DNA of 41,820 nt, from NCBI GenBank assembly GCA_903844645.1, contig CAIMUP010000111.1:1-41820 (forward strand). Reading direction: 5' to 3'. A program made the position numbers and the translations under genes. The notes beneath the pieces were generated by a model. The model did not search any database. It was not told the origin of the DNA and worked only from the letters and a program-made list of their open reading frames with translations. The DNA comes from an uncultured Bacteroidota bacterium (GTDB taxonomy: Bacteria; Bacteroidota; Bacteroidia; AKYH767-A; JABDAW01). Shown one piece after another: positions 15,966 to 25,736 of the stretch; positions within the stretch are counted from its first letter, which is position 1, and the number at the start of each line of letters is the position of its first letter.

Positions 15966-18900
15966 TTAGAAAGTGTCAAGATCCAAGGGGCGCATAACAC
16001 CGAACCATTTGAGAGTCTTTTCGCATTGATCACTTTTAATATGAATCAAATACAATCCACTCGCGACAGGGATTCCCATTGAGTTTTTAAGATCCCAAGC
16101 TAAAGAAGTTTCTGGATTTGCCGCATCCGTTGAAGCTCCAGCAGAATTATCTACAGCCACGTCCCTATTAAACTGCCTGATTAAAGTTCCATTTAATGAA
16201 TAAATAGTAACCGTACAGCGACTTGGTAGATTGGTTATATAAACAGTGTTTGCTAATTGATTCGCCTCATAAGCCGAAAAAGCATAATAAGGATTGGGAA
16301 CCACATTCATCAAATCACAGGCAGATTTTGCTATATTTGGTTCATTTTTATCGGCATAAATATCTCCCGAGTTGAAAGTATAAATCGGTTGATTGTTGTT
16401 AACCTTAGTCACTGTTGCTGTATCATAAGGTTTATACGGTTTCGCAACCCTTAATCTGATTTTTACATTAGTGGATAATAATTTTTGTCCTTCTATCAAC
16501 ATAGGCATATTAACCCACATAGCTTCTCTCCAAAGTCTTAATATTGAATTCGTATTACCATAAGTTTTACCAATTGAATTAAGCAAAGAATCATAAAACC
16601 TACCTCCATCATAAATACCATCTGTGTAAGGCATATTTGCAGCAGGACCAGATTTTCCATGCATTAAATAAATGTAATGTCTTCCACCAAAAATGAAGCT
16701 ACTATTATCAGCGTAATTAGAGGTAGGATTCCAAAGCATATCTTTTCCGTTATCACCGGCTAACCAGGAATCTTCTCCAAAAATAATGTTCATTCTCTCA
16801 CCGGTTTCCAAATTAATAGCATACCCAGGAAACCAACCCATACCTATAGAATCTATATAGTTCGGATCACTCGGGTCGGTTAATCCATTGATTGTAGATC
16901 CCACATTCGTTGCATGGTTAATATCAACATTGGCTTTTGAGTTTCCATTCTTATCAACAGAAGCATGAGCACGCTTTAATAATTTAGGAGCTTTCCCTTC
17001 TGCCAAAGCCACATCATCGGATGTTTCAATAACAGGGCATCTGGTCCATTTAGATTTATCTGAAGTGATGAATAAATCAACACTTGCTAAACTATCGATT
17101 TGTGCCAATCGTTGAGCTGAACTTGCAATTGGTAAACTATTTCCTAAACCAGGTCCTCCAAAAGAAAGACTTGCAGGGTATCCTTTATAGAAAGTATTTG
17201 TATCAACTAGTCTATACGGAGCCCAGGTGCCTCCAATAATTTTCTCATAATTCTGAAAAGAATCTACAAAGGTTGGATTTGGACAAGGATTATAAAGTGC
17301 ATCAAAATCTTGCAGATTCGGAGTACCGCTACAAGGTGCATACATTCCGGAGTGAATCCAGTTGAAAGGATTCGCGATACCATCTTGGTCTTGAATTCCT
17401 GTTAACCACGCTTTTGTAGAATCATCAAATTTTATTGACGCTTCAAGGAATCCACCATTATTTAAACTTTGATTTAATCCATTAGTATGAGTAGGAACTT
17501 GGGCGATGTTTAAGGAGAAGCCCCACTTCGGAACAACTTGCTCATTACCGATAGCAATGGTAGTTTCTGAATTAACGGTTTCTTTCGTATCCAGGTTTAT
17601 CAATTTCCAATTAGCATTTAGAGAAACTGCTCCCCACAAAGTAAGAGGAACGGCAGTATCGCCAATTGTTATTTCAAAATTTCCTTTTGGTACAGCGACA
17701 GGGTCGTAAACTTTAATATTTACAGGACCTGCTCCATTTTTATAAACAGGATTTAAGGAACGATTGCTTGCACTATTCATTATCTCATTGATGCTCTGCT
17801 CGGTCATTTCTAAAATCATTCCACCATTTCCTTGTCCTTGAATACGGGTAAGCATAGGACCATCGCCATAATCACTGTTTAAAGTTTGTCCTCCGTTTTC
17901 TATAGAGGGAATATGAGGAATTGCTGAATAGGTTTTAACATTCAAACGACCGGCGAAATAAGGTTTCTTTTGTCCGTCTAACGCATTCGGATCGGTGGGG
18001 GTGAAGGTTTTATAGTTATTATGTCCATAAGCAACTACTGTGTAATAGTATGGTAAATGATTAATCAATGTTGTTCCAGTGAAGGCATCATTAGTGAATT
18101 TGAAAGTATGCGATATCCCTGCATCCTTTCCATCAACAACAGAAACAGGGACCAAAGCATTCAGAGTTGGATCCAAGTAGAAGTTTATTAATTGGCTGAT
18201 GCCATTCTTTACATCGCATTGGGCTACCAATCGTCCTTTGTCGGTGTTGTATCCGCCTGTCAATGGATTAAAAATATCGGAGTAAGTCACCGTAGCATCA
18301 TGTAACTGGAATACCTGATACCCTTCGAAATGATAATACTGATCGCAATTAGGATTCGTGGCATCGCAGATGATGGTAGGGTCTTTCTCTTTGTATTGTT
18401 CTTTGTAATTATTCGAGCTCGCAACATTAGATAAGGAGATAATAATCTCTCTATCCAATTCACGAACTGCCATATCCGGTGCATCGGGTCCATTCAATAC
18501 TGCGAAACAGTTGTCAAACAATGATTGTGCTTTATCATCGGCAAGTTTCAATTGAGTAACCGAAGCGGTAGGTCCGCCTTGTGTGGCTCGTGCCCAAACA
18601 ACTCCGGTGGTAACAATATTCAAGGCTCCTGGTTTCAAACTGAATTTCCCGGCGGATTGCAAGAACCTTCTGTCGCCAGGTAAATCTCCGGCTTCCGATT
18701 CTGTCCAATGTTTCGGAACGACTACAGGATTCGCGGTAGTACCTCCTAATCCCCAGCCATAAGCATCATCAGAATTATCGGGGAACATATAATTACATGG
18801 TGTAGAACCTCCATATCCGTTTCCGCCGAAGGTCATCGAAGTGCCATCTCGCCATAAGCCTTTCAAATATCCGTAATACTGCGTTCCGTTTGAGGGATTT

Positions 18901-20084
18901 CCTTGCAGCGACCCGTCGTTGTTATAATAAACAAACTTCGACATGATGATTTGTTCGCAAGCTTCGTCAATATGTCCATTCTTATTATTATCTATTCCGT
19001 CGTGCTGATCGGCGATAGGTCCTTGGAAGAAATCAACACCTACTGCCGGAGGATTACATCCATAACCGGTAGCTCCGTTATCGCAAGGATTTCCATTGTA
19101 GCAAAAGCCTAATCCGCGACTGACATCGCAGCCGACATAATCATCGGTGTAGTTTCCGAGATCGGCATCTACCCACTGCCCGATGTAGGTATCGTTCACG
19201 GTGAAGGTAGAGCGGTTGATGATTTTATATTGATAAAAGGTACAGTTATTAATTTCATCGCCTGTTTGGAAGGCGAAGGCTTGTGCTTGTATTTCCAAAC
19301 CGATGGGTTGTCCGCCGGTTTCCGAGTGGATATTCCCTACATCATTAAATACCCACCACAGTGTTTGATCGCCATACAGATAATCGTGGGCAGGGAAGCA
19401 ACTGTTCGGGGCATTCGGAGGGCAACCTGTTAAGGCAGTATTATTACAATTCGTGATATTATAATTCGGATAATCGCCGGTGGTATAATCATACACACCA
19501 TCGCCATTGTTATCAAAGAAAGGAGCCAGGGTTTGTCCTGAGCCATATTCCGAATTGCCGGGCCAGCCTGTGATTGCCAATGGAGGTGTTCCGTAAGACG
19601 GATACGCATTCGGGTTGCAATACCAGTTCGAGAAATCCTGAACTTGCTGACGGGTAATTTTCCAATGCTTGTCGTATTTCGTACAAACAGAGGCTTCCAC
19701 AGTCGTGGTATTGGCATTGACGGGACCGGGCCAGAAGTCGTTTCCGGTTTGGCGATAGGTCATGGCGGCAACTTTCAACTGACCTCCTGCATCAATTCCT
19801 CCTATCCAGATGGAACCTGCGAAGAGCGAGAATTTGCTACTCCCTTTCGGAACTTCATACCGTGCCGAAATTAAATCCCACCACATATCGCCGCCATTGA
19901 GAATCTTGGCTCTGACATTGTTGATATCCAAATCGGTTTGGGCGGTTGCCGGATTACAGCCCGATGCCGCGGTAGATTTCGGTGCGGCATTCCGATGATG
20001 TCCACTTCCTACATTTTCTACGGCATTCACCAGGGTGAGGCTGCCGAGAAGGATTAAAGCTGTTGTAAAGATTATCTTTTTCAT
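15966..20084 (-). CDS. Giant exported protein with FlgD/T9SS-like C-terminal Ig domain
   Basis: 1372 residues. The signal peptide is residues 1-21 (LLGSLTLVNA). The body is rich in Asn, Gly, Asp and aromatic residues and contains calcium-site-like acidic runs such as DNNGDGVYD and DGIDNNKNGHIDE. The C-terminus from about residue 1265 begins MNVVPNPYYAFSAYE and continues with VYITNLPSRCTVTIYSLNG and ASGLYLIHIKSD. This resembles the FlgD-like/T9SS end domain but lacks the usual basic strand at the very end, finishing MRPLDLDTF. Export is certain; T9SS export is inferred, and the adjacent PorV-like gene supports it. It lies 42 bp downstream of the Fn3-like gene. Function is unknown. Confidence 0.88.
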   Translation of the reverse strand: MKKIIFTTALILLGSLTLVNAVENVGSGHHRNAAPKSTAASGCNPATAQTDLDINNVRAKILNGGDMWWDLISARYEVPKGSSKFSLFAGSIWIGGIDAGGQLKVAAMTYRQTGNDFWPGPVNANTTTVEASVCTKYDKHWKITRQQVQDFSNWYCNPNAYPSYGTPPLAITGWPGNSEYGSGQTLAPFFDNNGDGVYDYTTGDYPNYNITNCNNTALTGCPPNAPNSCFPAHDYLYGDQTLWWVFNDVGNIHSETGGQPIGLEIQAQAFAFQTGDEINNCTFYQYKIINRSTFTVNDTYIGQWVDADLGNYTDDYVGCDVSRGLGFCYNGNPCDNGATGYGCNPPAVGVDFFQGPIADQHDGIDNNKNGHIDEACEQIIMSKFVYYNNDGSLQGNPSNGTQYYGYLKGLWRDGTSMTFGGNGYGGSTPCNYMFPDNSDDAYGWGLGGTTANPVVVPKHWTESEAGDLPGDRRFLQSAGKFSLKPGALNIVTTGVVWARATQGGPTASVTQLKLADDKAQSLFDNCFAVLNGPDAPDMAVRELDREIIISLSNVASSNNYKEQYKEKDPTIICDATNPNCDQYYHFEGYQVFQLHDATVTYSDIFNPLTGGYNTDKGRLVAQCDVKNGISQLINFYLDPTLNALVPVSVVDGKDAGISHTFKFTNDAFTGTTLINHLPYYYTVVAYGHNNYKTFTPTDPNALDGQKKPYFAGRLNVKTYSAIPHIPSIENGGQTLNSDYGDGPMLTRIQGQGNGGMILEMTEQSINEIMNSASNRSLNPVYKNGAGPVNIKVYDPVAVPKGNFEITIGDTAVPLTLWGAVSLNANWKLINLDTKETVNSETTIAIGNEQVVPKWGFSLNIAQVPTHTNGLNQSLNNGGFLEASIKFDDSTKAWLTGIQDQDGIANPFNWIHSGMYAPCSGTPNLQDFDALYNPCPNPTFVDSFQNYEKIIGGTWAPYRLVDTNTFYKGYPASLSFGGPGLGNSLPIASSAQRLAQIDSLASVDLFITSDKSKWTRCPVIETSDDVALAEGKAPKLLKRAHASVDKNGNSKANVDINHATNVGSTINGLTDPSDPNYIDSIGMGWFPGYAINLETGERMNIIFGEDSWLAGDNGKDMLWNPTSNYADNSSFIFGGRHYIYLMHGKSGPAANMPYTDGIYDGGRFYDSLLNSIGKTYGNTNSILRLWREAMWVNMPMLIEGQKLLSTNVKIRLRVAKPYKPYDTATVTKVNNNQPIYTFNSGDIYADKNEPNIAKSACDLMNVVPNPYYAFSAYEANQLANTVYITNLPSRCTVTIYSLNGTLIRQFNRDVAVDNSAGASTDAANPETSLAWDLKNSMGIPVASGLYLIHIKSDQCEKTLKWFGVMRPLDLDTF

Positions 20085-20126
20085 CAGTACTATTTTTATG
20101 TTATCTATTCTAAAATTAAAAATCTG

Positions 20127-20792
20127 TTATTGTATTCTTCTTCCGCCTCCGAAGGGGGTTGAATCTGGTCCGTCGCCAGCCGTGTTATGGGCTACGATAA
20201 TAAAATTCAAAGGCACATTCAAATAATCGGTAGGCAAGGTAACTGTTGTCGAACTCTTCGAGGTGGATTCATCGGTATTCGTTACATCAATATATTGCGC
20301 TCTGTCGCCCACCGGTCCTTTCGTTACATAAATCCGGTAATCATCGGCATTTGCTTCTGGATCATGGTGAACATCGGCAGTGCCTAATTCATCGCCTTGG
20401 GTAGCGGAACCGTGCAACACGATTCCTGGAACCACGGTATCCGGAACAATTTCTTCTGTAACATCATAGCCTGTCGCAACATAAAGATCGGGGTTATTCG
20501 GGAATTGTTGTTCCAAAATAATTCCTGCGGCATTGGCTTTTTCAACCGACAGTTTATTTTTACTGTTCTTCGTATTTGTCGCCGTTTTGGATGCCAATTT
20601 TGCATCCGTATCTGCGGTAATTGCTACGTCCAAGGCATTGGATCCACCAGTAACAATAGCTCCTTGGGCGGCAACGGTTGTATTGGCACTCAAAGACAGA
20701 TTTGCCCCGATGGTATGCGTTTTTGCTTTATTCGCAGTGGCGTTGTCCGACACTTTTAATTTCTTGATGTGTTGTACTTTGTGATATCCCAT
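20127..20792 (-). CDS. Fn3-like protein in the TonB-receptor cluster
   Basis: 221 residues. Residues about 10-100 are Ala/Thr/Lys-rich and probably helical (ATNTKNSKNKLSVEKANAAG). The C-terminal half looks like one fibronectin-III-type beta-sandwich: VPGIVLHGSATQGDE, ADDYRIYVTKGPVGD, YLNVPLNFIIVAHNTAGDGPDSTPFGG. There is no signal peptide, although the neighbours are envelope proteins. It has the same size and plan as the genes at 2347 and 36821. Cluster order is receptor, small membrane protein, this gene, giant protein, PorV-like, all on one strand with gaps of 27-42 bp. Confidence 0.75.
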   Translation of the reverse strand: MGYHKVQHIKKLKVSDNATANKAKTHTIGANLSLSANTTVAAQGAIVTGGSNALDVAITADTDAKLASKTATNTKNSKNKLSVEKANAAGIILEQQFPNNPDLYVATGYDVTEEIVPDTVVPGIVLHGSATQGDELGTADVHHDPEANADDYRIYVTKGPVGDRAQYIDVTNTDESTSKSSTTVTLPTDYLNVPLNFIIVAHNTAGDGPDSTPFGGGRRIQ

Positions 20793-20833
20793 TTTATATT
20801 ATTTATTTTGTAAATTTGTATGTTTCGATTTCA

Positions 20834-21136
20834 TTAATTCATTAAAAAAAGAGAAGAAAAAGATGTCGCTAAAGGAGCAAAAGATGTCGTTAAAACTCTT
20901 TTAGCAACATCTTTTGCTCCTTTAACGATATCTTTTGTTCCTTTAGCGAACGCTATTATTCCTATAATTAACGCTGAAAGAACAAGAGTTAAGGTTATAA
21001 GAGCAATACTCATTACTATTAAACCAATAGCAGGAGCTATAAAAGAAATAACAACCGCATTAACGGCAACAATGCCTGCTATAACAGTTATAACAGCAGC
21101 TATTTCCACCCTTGCAAATGCTTTATTAGAATCCAT
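20834..21136 (-). CDS. Small membrane protein whose 3' end is built from 21-bp repeats
   Basis: 100 residues. After a short charged N-terminus, residues 9-64 are almost continuously hydrophobic, enough for two helices (VITVIAGIVAVNAVVISFIA and LIVMSIALITLTLVLSALI). The remaining part is an amphipathic heptad-like tail, AKGTKDI-VKGAKDV-AKRVLTT, encoded by the 21-bp repeat and hairpin at 20858-20936. Spacing of 27 bp after the receptor stop fits an operon gene. I am unsure that it is translated, because composition differs from its neighbours and no family is recognised. It could be a small gene invaded in frame by an array. Confidence 0.5.
   Translation of the reverse strand: MDSNKAFARVEIAAVITVIAGIVAVNAVVISFIAPAIGLIVMSIALITLTLVLSALIIGIIAFAKGTKDIVKGAKDVAKRVLTTSFAPLATSFSSLFLMN
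20858..20963. repeat. 21-bp array L10 with a 38-bp inverted repeat
   Basis: Five 21-bp blocks start at 20859, 20880, 20901, 20922 and 20943, core GATGTCGCTAAAGGAGC; the first two are in one orientation and the rest in the opposite one. Arms 20858-20895 and 20899-20936 match at 34 of 38 positions, all four differences being transitions, and are separated by only 3 nt. It overlaps the end of the small membrane protein gene, inside the receptor-to-PorV cluster. Confidence 0.93.
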
Positions 21137-21163
21137 TTTGATAATTTCTATTCGTTTTCATCC

Positions 21164-24100
21164 TTAGAAGTTCAAACTTGCGCCTAAACGGAGTTGGCGA
21201 GGCTGGGAATAATGTCCCGGATCGTTAATTTTGATGCGATATAAATCGGTGAACGACTGGCTCGACACTTGTTGTTGGATGCTTACTTGGTTCTGCGCAG
21301 CACTCAAATAGCCGTCATCCCCCGCATTACCCGTCGCGGCATAAACCGAAATTACGTTCTCGGCATTCAGCAAATTATTTATCTGAAGATAGATATTGAG
21401 GAATAATAACTTCTTATCCTCGCCATTCTTTTTACCGGTTTTGATGGTAATGTCGCGGTCAATCTTCATATCCACCTTGAACTGCCATGGAAGGCGAGAC
21501 CCATTAATCGTTCCCGTCAAATCGGTCCGTTGGCTCAACGTGAAATCGCCTGTTTCGTTAATGTTCGACTGCTTCGTATAAGGCGTTCCGCTACCGGCAT
21601 GGAAGATAAAATTGAAGCCCGTAGATTTCAAAATTTTCTTGCCGCCCACCACTGGTCCGGTGTACGCATCTTCGCCTACGCCGCTACCGAAACGGTAATC
21701 AACGGAGGTAACGATGGAATGGCGTTGATCAAAACTTAATGGCTGCGGCACGACCAAGTTCGGCTCGCCCAGGTTAATGATATTATATCCCGATTGTGCG
21801 CCAGAACCTGTTCCGTTAGCGAATTGCAGGGTGTAGCTCGCCGTCATTCTGATATTTTGAGTCCTTCTCAAATCATACGATAAAGTCAAACCTTTCACCG
21901 TCCCGAAATCCACATTCATGTACGTTTTATACGTTACCGGGTACGCATCCAGGATGTTCACCGTCTCGATATTATTCCTTAATTCCCGATAAAAAGCAGA
22001 GAGCGTAAACGAAGAACTGCGGCTTAATTTCTGTTTGAATCCGAGTTCATAATCCGTAGTACGTTCTGGTTGCAGGTTCGCATTGTTTAATAACTTCCCG
22101 CTGTTTTCCGCCATGAAAAAGTAATCCGTTTGAATCATTTGCGATGGGTCGTAGCTCAAGTTCGTCGAAGGTCTTTGGGTCAATACATCGTAATGCGCGA
22201 AGAACAACGCCTCATCAGAAATTGGGAATGAGAACGCGATACGAGGCATCACCGTTAAGGCTGGGGAATAATTCACGAAGCTGTTATCGGGCACAAAGTT
22301 TGGCGATTTGATGTCGTCGGTAGAATTAATTAAATACGGCGTGATAGACCCCGTTGCCGAAGATTTTGCGAGGATGCCCGGGTCATTAATTTGATTTCCG
22401 GCAGCATCATACCACAGGTTCGTAGCCGGATCGCGATACCCCACCACTGCCGATGGACTGTTGATATCGTTCACGTAGGTTACATAGTTTCCGCCAATGT
22501 TGCTCGGGGCAGCACTTCCGCCACGCAGCGCAGCCGTCTTGGTATCACCCGCCGTGTGGGTAGCATATAAGGAATAGGGGTCTTTAATCACTTTTTGATT
22601 GGCATCGTATCTGTCCACCCGCACCCCGATATTGAAGATCAGGTCGTTGAACACGAATTTATCTTGGATATATCCCGCCATGTATATCGGTTTGAATGCT
22701 CCGATGGCGCGAGTGTAGTTGCCCGTCTTGGCATCTTTCTGCGTAAAGAAATCGTTGAAGCTCGGGTTGCTGGTTAGTTTGTTTCCGAGATAATCATAAC
22801 CGTACCATGAAGCATAGCTGCTGTTGTTATTATATAATTCATCAGCACTGAACATATCTAAAGTAAACGTGGAAGGATCGTACGAATCAATATCAATCCA
22901 GTTCGTGCCATTCTGTGCCATGCCGAGTTTCTTTCTCAAGTTCTTATCGAAGTTCGCTTGGTGAGCGGCATCGTAGAATCTGCCATAGTTCACAGTATCG
23001 AGGAACGTTCCGTCATTTGCTCTTACCAATTGTGTATCGGCTTTGTTCAACTGTGTAATGTGTTGATTCGCCAACTGACGCATCAACGTCCACAACCCGA
23101 TAGGACCGATGTTGTATTTGCTATTGCTTCGTTGCTCATATTCGAAACCAAGGGTAATCGCGTGCTTGCCAATATCCGCAGAACCATTCGCCGACACACG
23201 GAACTGGTTGTTATTATAATAGGTGTATCCGTTATAGACCCTACCGGTATTGTACCATAAGCCATACACGTTGTGCGGACGGTCGCCATTTAATAAACCT
23301 CCATTCGCCTGAATGGTATTAAGGTTTCTGTATTGCGATTTATCATCCCCCGCAAGCTGATAGTATTCTTCGTCGTACTTTGAAGTTATCGGGTTCACCG
23401 TTCCTGGCGTATATTTCACCATCGTATCCTGGTAGGTAGTCATCAACCATCCATTCAAATGTGAAGCAGTATCTTGTCCGTAAGAATAGGTCTTGTCCTT
23501 ATAAGTTTGGAACTTCCCGACATAGCCATAGTTGAAGATTTGGTCGCCATACTGGTCGTTCTTCACCGTTTGTCCTGTTTGAGAATAATCTACCTGGATA
23601 GAATAAAACGCATTCTTAATAACTGCCTTCGCAGAAGTATCAGGATTGAAACGCTGTGTAAAACGGGCAAACACACGTTCCGTATTATCCAACTGCAAGG
23701 GGTTATTAAAAGAATTATACACCGAGTAAACATACTGCCACACATGTTGCTTTTCGTAAAAGACAGAACCACCAACTACGAAGTCTGTATTCTGTGAAGG
23801 TTTAAAATCTAACTTGCCGGATAAACTATAGGAGTTGGAGATTGAATTGTTTTTATAAGCCAAATGATCTATCTGGTCTCCAGTTACATAATCCGAATTA
23901 TCATTATACCCTTGTCCTATTCCTCTCAAACGAATAGGGTTATTTTCTAAGGAATGCAGTGTAGCATCATTGACCTTATATGTTCCTACATACGATGGGC
24001 TGCCATCTAATGCTCCTGAATATTCTCCTACTAAGAAGAACCCTGCCAATGGCACTTTCTTCTTTGCCTTGGCATCCATGCGGGTAAACAAAGGACCGGA

Positions 24101-24871
24101 GAGATTAAATGATATTAACCGAGAATTAAACTTGTCTAAGAAATAAGAACTCTCGGCAGAGATTCCGCCAGAATATTCTTTGGAAGGACCTTTGGTAGTT
24201 AAACTTACCACACCGCCTGATACATCCCCAATCTTAGCAGGAATACCGCCTACCATTACTTCGATTTGTTCGATACCATCGCGAGAGATATTTGGCGATC
24301 CGATTACGGGAATACCATCCACCATATATTTTGTGCCTTCGGGGCGTTGTCCACGGATTTCTATTTCGCCATTATCGGCAACATGTGCCCCGGCAACGGT
24401 TCCTACGATACCGGGAATGCTTCTCAATCCTGCGTCTTTAATATCGCCAGCATCGCGAGTATCGCCTGACGGACCTCCTCCTTTATCAATAATAGGACGG
24501 GCATAATCCGTAACGGTAAATTCTCCAAGGGTACGAATGGTCGAACTCATGATAATATCCTGGAAGGTAATCTTATCAGGCGATACGGGCACTCCCGCTA
24601 TTTGGCGCATTCCGAAGCCTGTGTAGCTTACCTTAATATCATACCTGCCGGGTTCGAGGGGTTTGATAACATAGTTCCCGTCGAAGTCGGTTGCTGCACC
24701 GCCTACCTGATTGCCGTTTTGTTCGGCAATGACATTAGCAAATGGGATTCCTTCATTTTTTGCGGAATCGAGAATCCTTCCTTGGATAGAGCCGGTTTGG
24801 GCGGCTGCGTAGGTAAGGGAGAGGATGAAGACCGTAACAACAACGTAGAGATTTCGTTTCATATCGTTCAT
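21164..24871 (-). CDS. TonB-dependent outer-membrane receptor
   Basis: 1235 residues. The signal peptide ends TYAAAQ near residue 25. Residues about 28-115 are a carboxypeptidase-regulatory-like domain (SIQGRILDSAKNEGIPFANV, then TDFDGNYVIKPLEPGRYDI). The plug follows with VDGIPVIGSPNISRDGIEQIEVMVGGIPAKIGDVSGGVVSL, and a long beta-barrel closes at GHYSQPRQLRLGASLNF. It imports or displays a ligand using proton-motive force from a TonB-ExbBD complex such as the one at 38633-41546. No SusD partner is adjacent; instead four other envelope genes follow. Substrate unknown. An alternative start is MKRNLY at 24862. Confidence 0.95.
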   Translation of the reverse strand: MNDMKRNLYVVVTVFILSLTYAAAQTGSIQGRILDSAKNEGIPFANVIAEQNGNQVGGAATDFDGNYVIKPLEPGRYDIKVSYTGFGMRQIAGVPVSPDKITFQDIIMSSTIRTLGEFTVTDYARPIIDKGGGPSGDTRDAGDIKDAGLRSIPGIVGTVAGAHVADNGEIEIRGQRPEGTKYMVDGIPVIGSPNISRDGIEQIEVMVGGIPAKIGDVSGGVVSLTTKGPSKEYSGGISAESSYFLDKFNSRLISFNLSGPLFTRMDAKAKKKVPLAGFFLVGEYSGALDGSPSYVGTYKVNDATLHSLENNPIRLRGIGQGYNDNSDYVTGDQIDHLAYKNNSISNSYSLSGKLDFKPSQNTDFVVGGSVFYEKQHVWQYVYSVYNSFNNPLQLDNTERVFARFTQRFNPDTSAKAVIKNAFYSIQVDYSQTGQTVKNDQYGDQIFNYGYVGKFQTYKDKTYSYGQDTASHLNGWLMTTYQDTMVKYTPGTVNPITSKYDEEYYQLAGDDKSQYRNLNTIQANGGLLNGDRPHNVYGLWYNTGRVYNGYTYYNNNQFRVSANGSADIGKHAITLGFEYEQRSNSKYNIGPIGLWTLMRQLANQHITQLNKADTQLVRANDGTFLDTVNYGRFYDAAHQANFDKNLRKKLGMAQNGTNWIDIDSYDPSTFTLDMFSADELYNNNSSYASWYGYDYLGNKLTSNPSFNDFFTQKDAKTGNYTRAIGAFKPIYMAGYIQDKFVFNDLIFNIGVRVDRYDANQKVIKDPYSLYATHTAGDTKTAALRGGSAAPSNIGGNYVTYVNDINSPSAVVGYRDPATNLWYDAAGNQINDPGILAKSSATGSITPYLINSTDDIKSPNFVPDNSFVNYSPALTVMPRIAFSFPISDEALFFAHYDVLTQRPSTNLSYDPSQMIQTDYFFMAENSGKLLNNANLQPERTTDYELGFKQKLSRSSSFTLSAFYRELRNNIETVNILDAYPVTYKTYMNVDFGTVKGLTLSYDLRRTQNIRMTASYTLQFANGTGSGAQSGYNIINLGEPNLVVPQPLSFDQRHSIVTSVDYRFGSGVGEDAYTGPVVGGKKILKSTGFNFIFHAGSGTPYTKQSNINETGDFTLSQRTDLTGTINGSRLPWQFKVDMKIDRDITIKTGKKNGEDKKLLFLNIYLQINNLLNAENVISVYAATGNAGDDGYLSAAQNQVSIQQQVSSQSFTDLYRIKINDPGHYSQPRQLRLGASLNF

Positions 24872-24927
24872 AAATTTAATTTTTTGTTTGTATAGTTATT
24901 AAGGAAAGCCCGTTTAATTTGGGGCAG

Positions 24928-24935
24928 CAAAAGTA
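24928..24935 (-). promoter_or_regulatory. Bacteroidota -7 promoter box for the receptor cluster
   Basis: The minus strand reads TACTTTTG followed by CTGCCCC, 57 bp upstream of the receptor start. A second similar box, TAATTTTGCCC, lies at 25044-25051. Confidence 0.6.
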
Positions 24936-25374
24936 GGTGTTATTAATGTAACCACAAAATATTCTTAATAAAAACTTAATTCTTCCGCCCCTGTTTCCTG
25001 CTGTTTTCTGTTCTGTGTTCATTTCTTTATCTTTTTGACAGGGCAAAATTACGGCTGTTTTTATCATTCTCCAAACCAAAAAATGCGGATTATTACAACT
25101 CTGAAATGTGTTGATATTGAAAGACCTAATTCCTCTTTTACCGGTTTTCTTTGCGTTCATTAGTTTTTTTTGTGGGGGCAAAGAAAAGAAAATTTTGATA
25201 AAAAAAGCAGATTCCCCGAAATCGTTAAAGAAAAGTTTACAAATTTTATCCCTCCAAAACCTATTCCCAAGGAATGAAAGGAGACTTCAATGGGGGTTTA
25301 ATGGAATAAGGTAATCCGAATCAACTTTTAGGAAACCAAGAATAATTCCAAAATAAAGTTTTTTAATTCCCAGA
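24936..25374. other. Long gene-free divergent region
   Basis: No convincing gene. It is AT-rich and holds a second minus-strand TAATTTTG box (25044-25051) and a GGGGGCAAAG motif near 25175 that on the minus strand reads TTTGCCCCC, like the segment following other promoter boxes here. Array L5 follows at 25375. Confidence 0.5.
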
Positions 25375-25500
25375 AAACGGGATGTCCTTTTCAAGAAACG
25401 GGATGTCGTTTTCAGAAAACGGGATGTCCTTTTCAGAAAACGGGATGTCCTTTTCGGAAAACGGGATGTCCTTTTCAGAAAACGGGATGTCCTTTTCAAG
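25375..25500. repeat. 21-bp tandem array L5, 6 units
   Basis: Six units start at 25375, 25396, 25417, 25438, 25459 and 25480, core ACGGGATGTCCTTTTC. This is the most uniform array in the window; the first and last units are identical and the middle ones differ at one to three bases. It lies in the 865-bp divergent region between the TonB receptor and the small lipoprotein. Beyond it, CTGTTTT (25512-25518) and AAAACAG (25535-25541) could pair. Open frames through it (Phe-Leu-Lys-Arg-Thr-Ser-Arg) are not treated as genes. Confidence 0.95.
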
Positions 25501-25736
25501 GTATTTAGGGTCTGTTTTGGCACTTTTATAAGCTAAAACAGGGGTCAATCCCAACGGCTGCATGGGTTTCTATTAGTAATTTCAGTTTTGGAGGAGCTTT
25601 CGGGGAATGCGATTTGGCTTTCTCGGATTTTGTTATTCGGCATGGTGAATGGCTTCCTTTTTCTTGGAATTCCGGAATCGGTGGCTGGCATTCTTCCAAA
25701 ATTTTTCGATATTCGCCCCCGAATAAATATATTATA

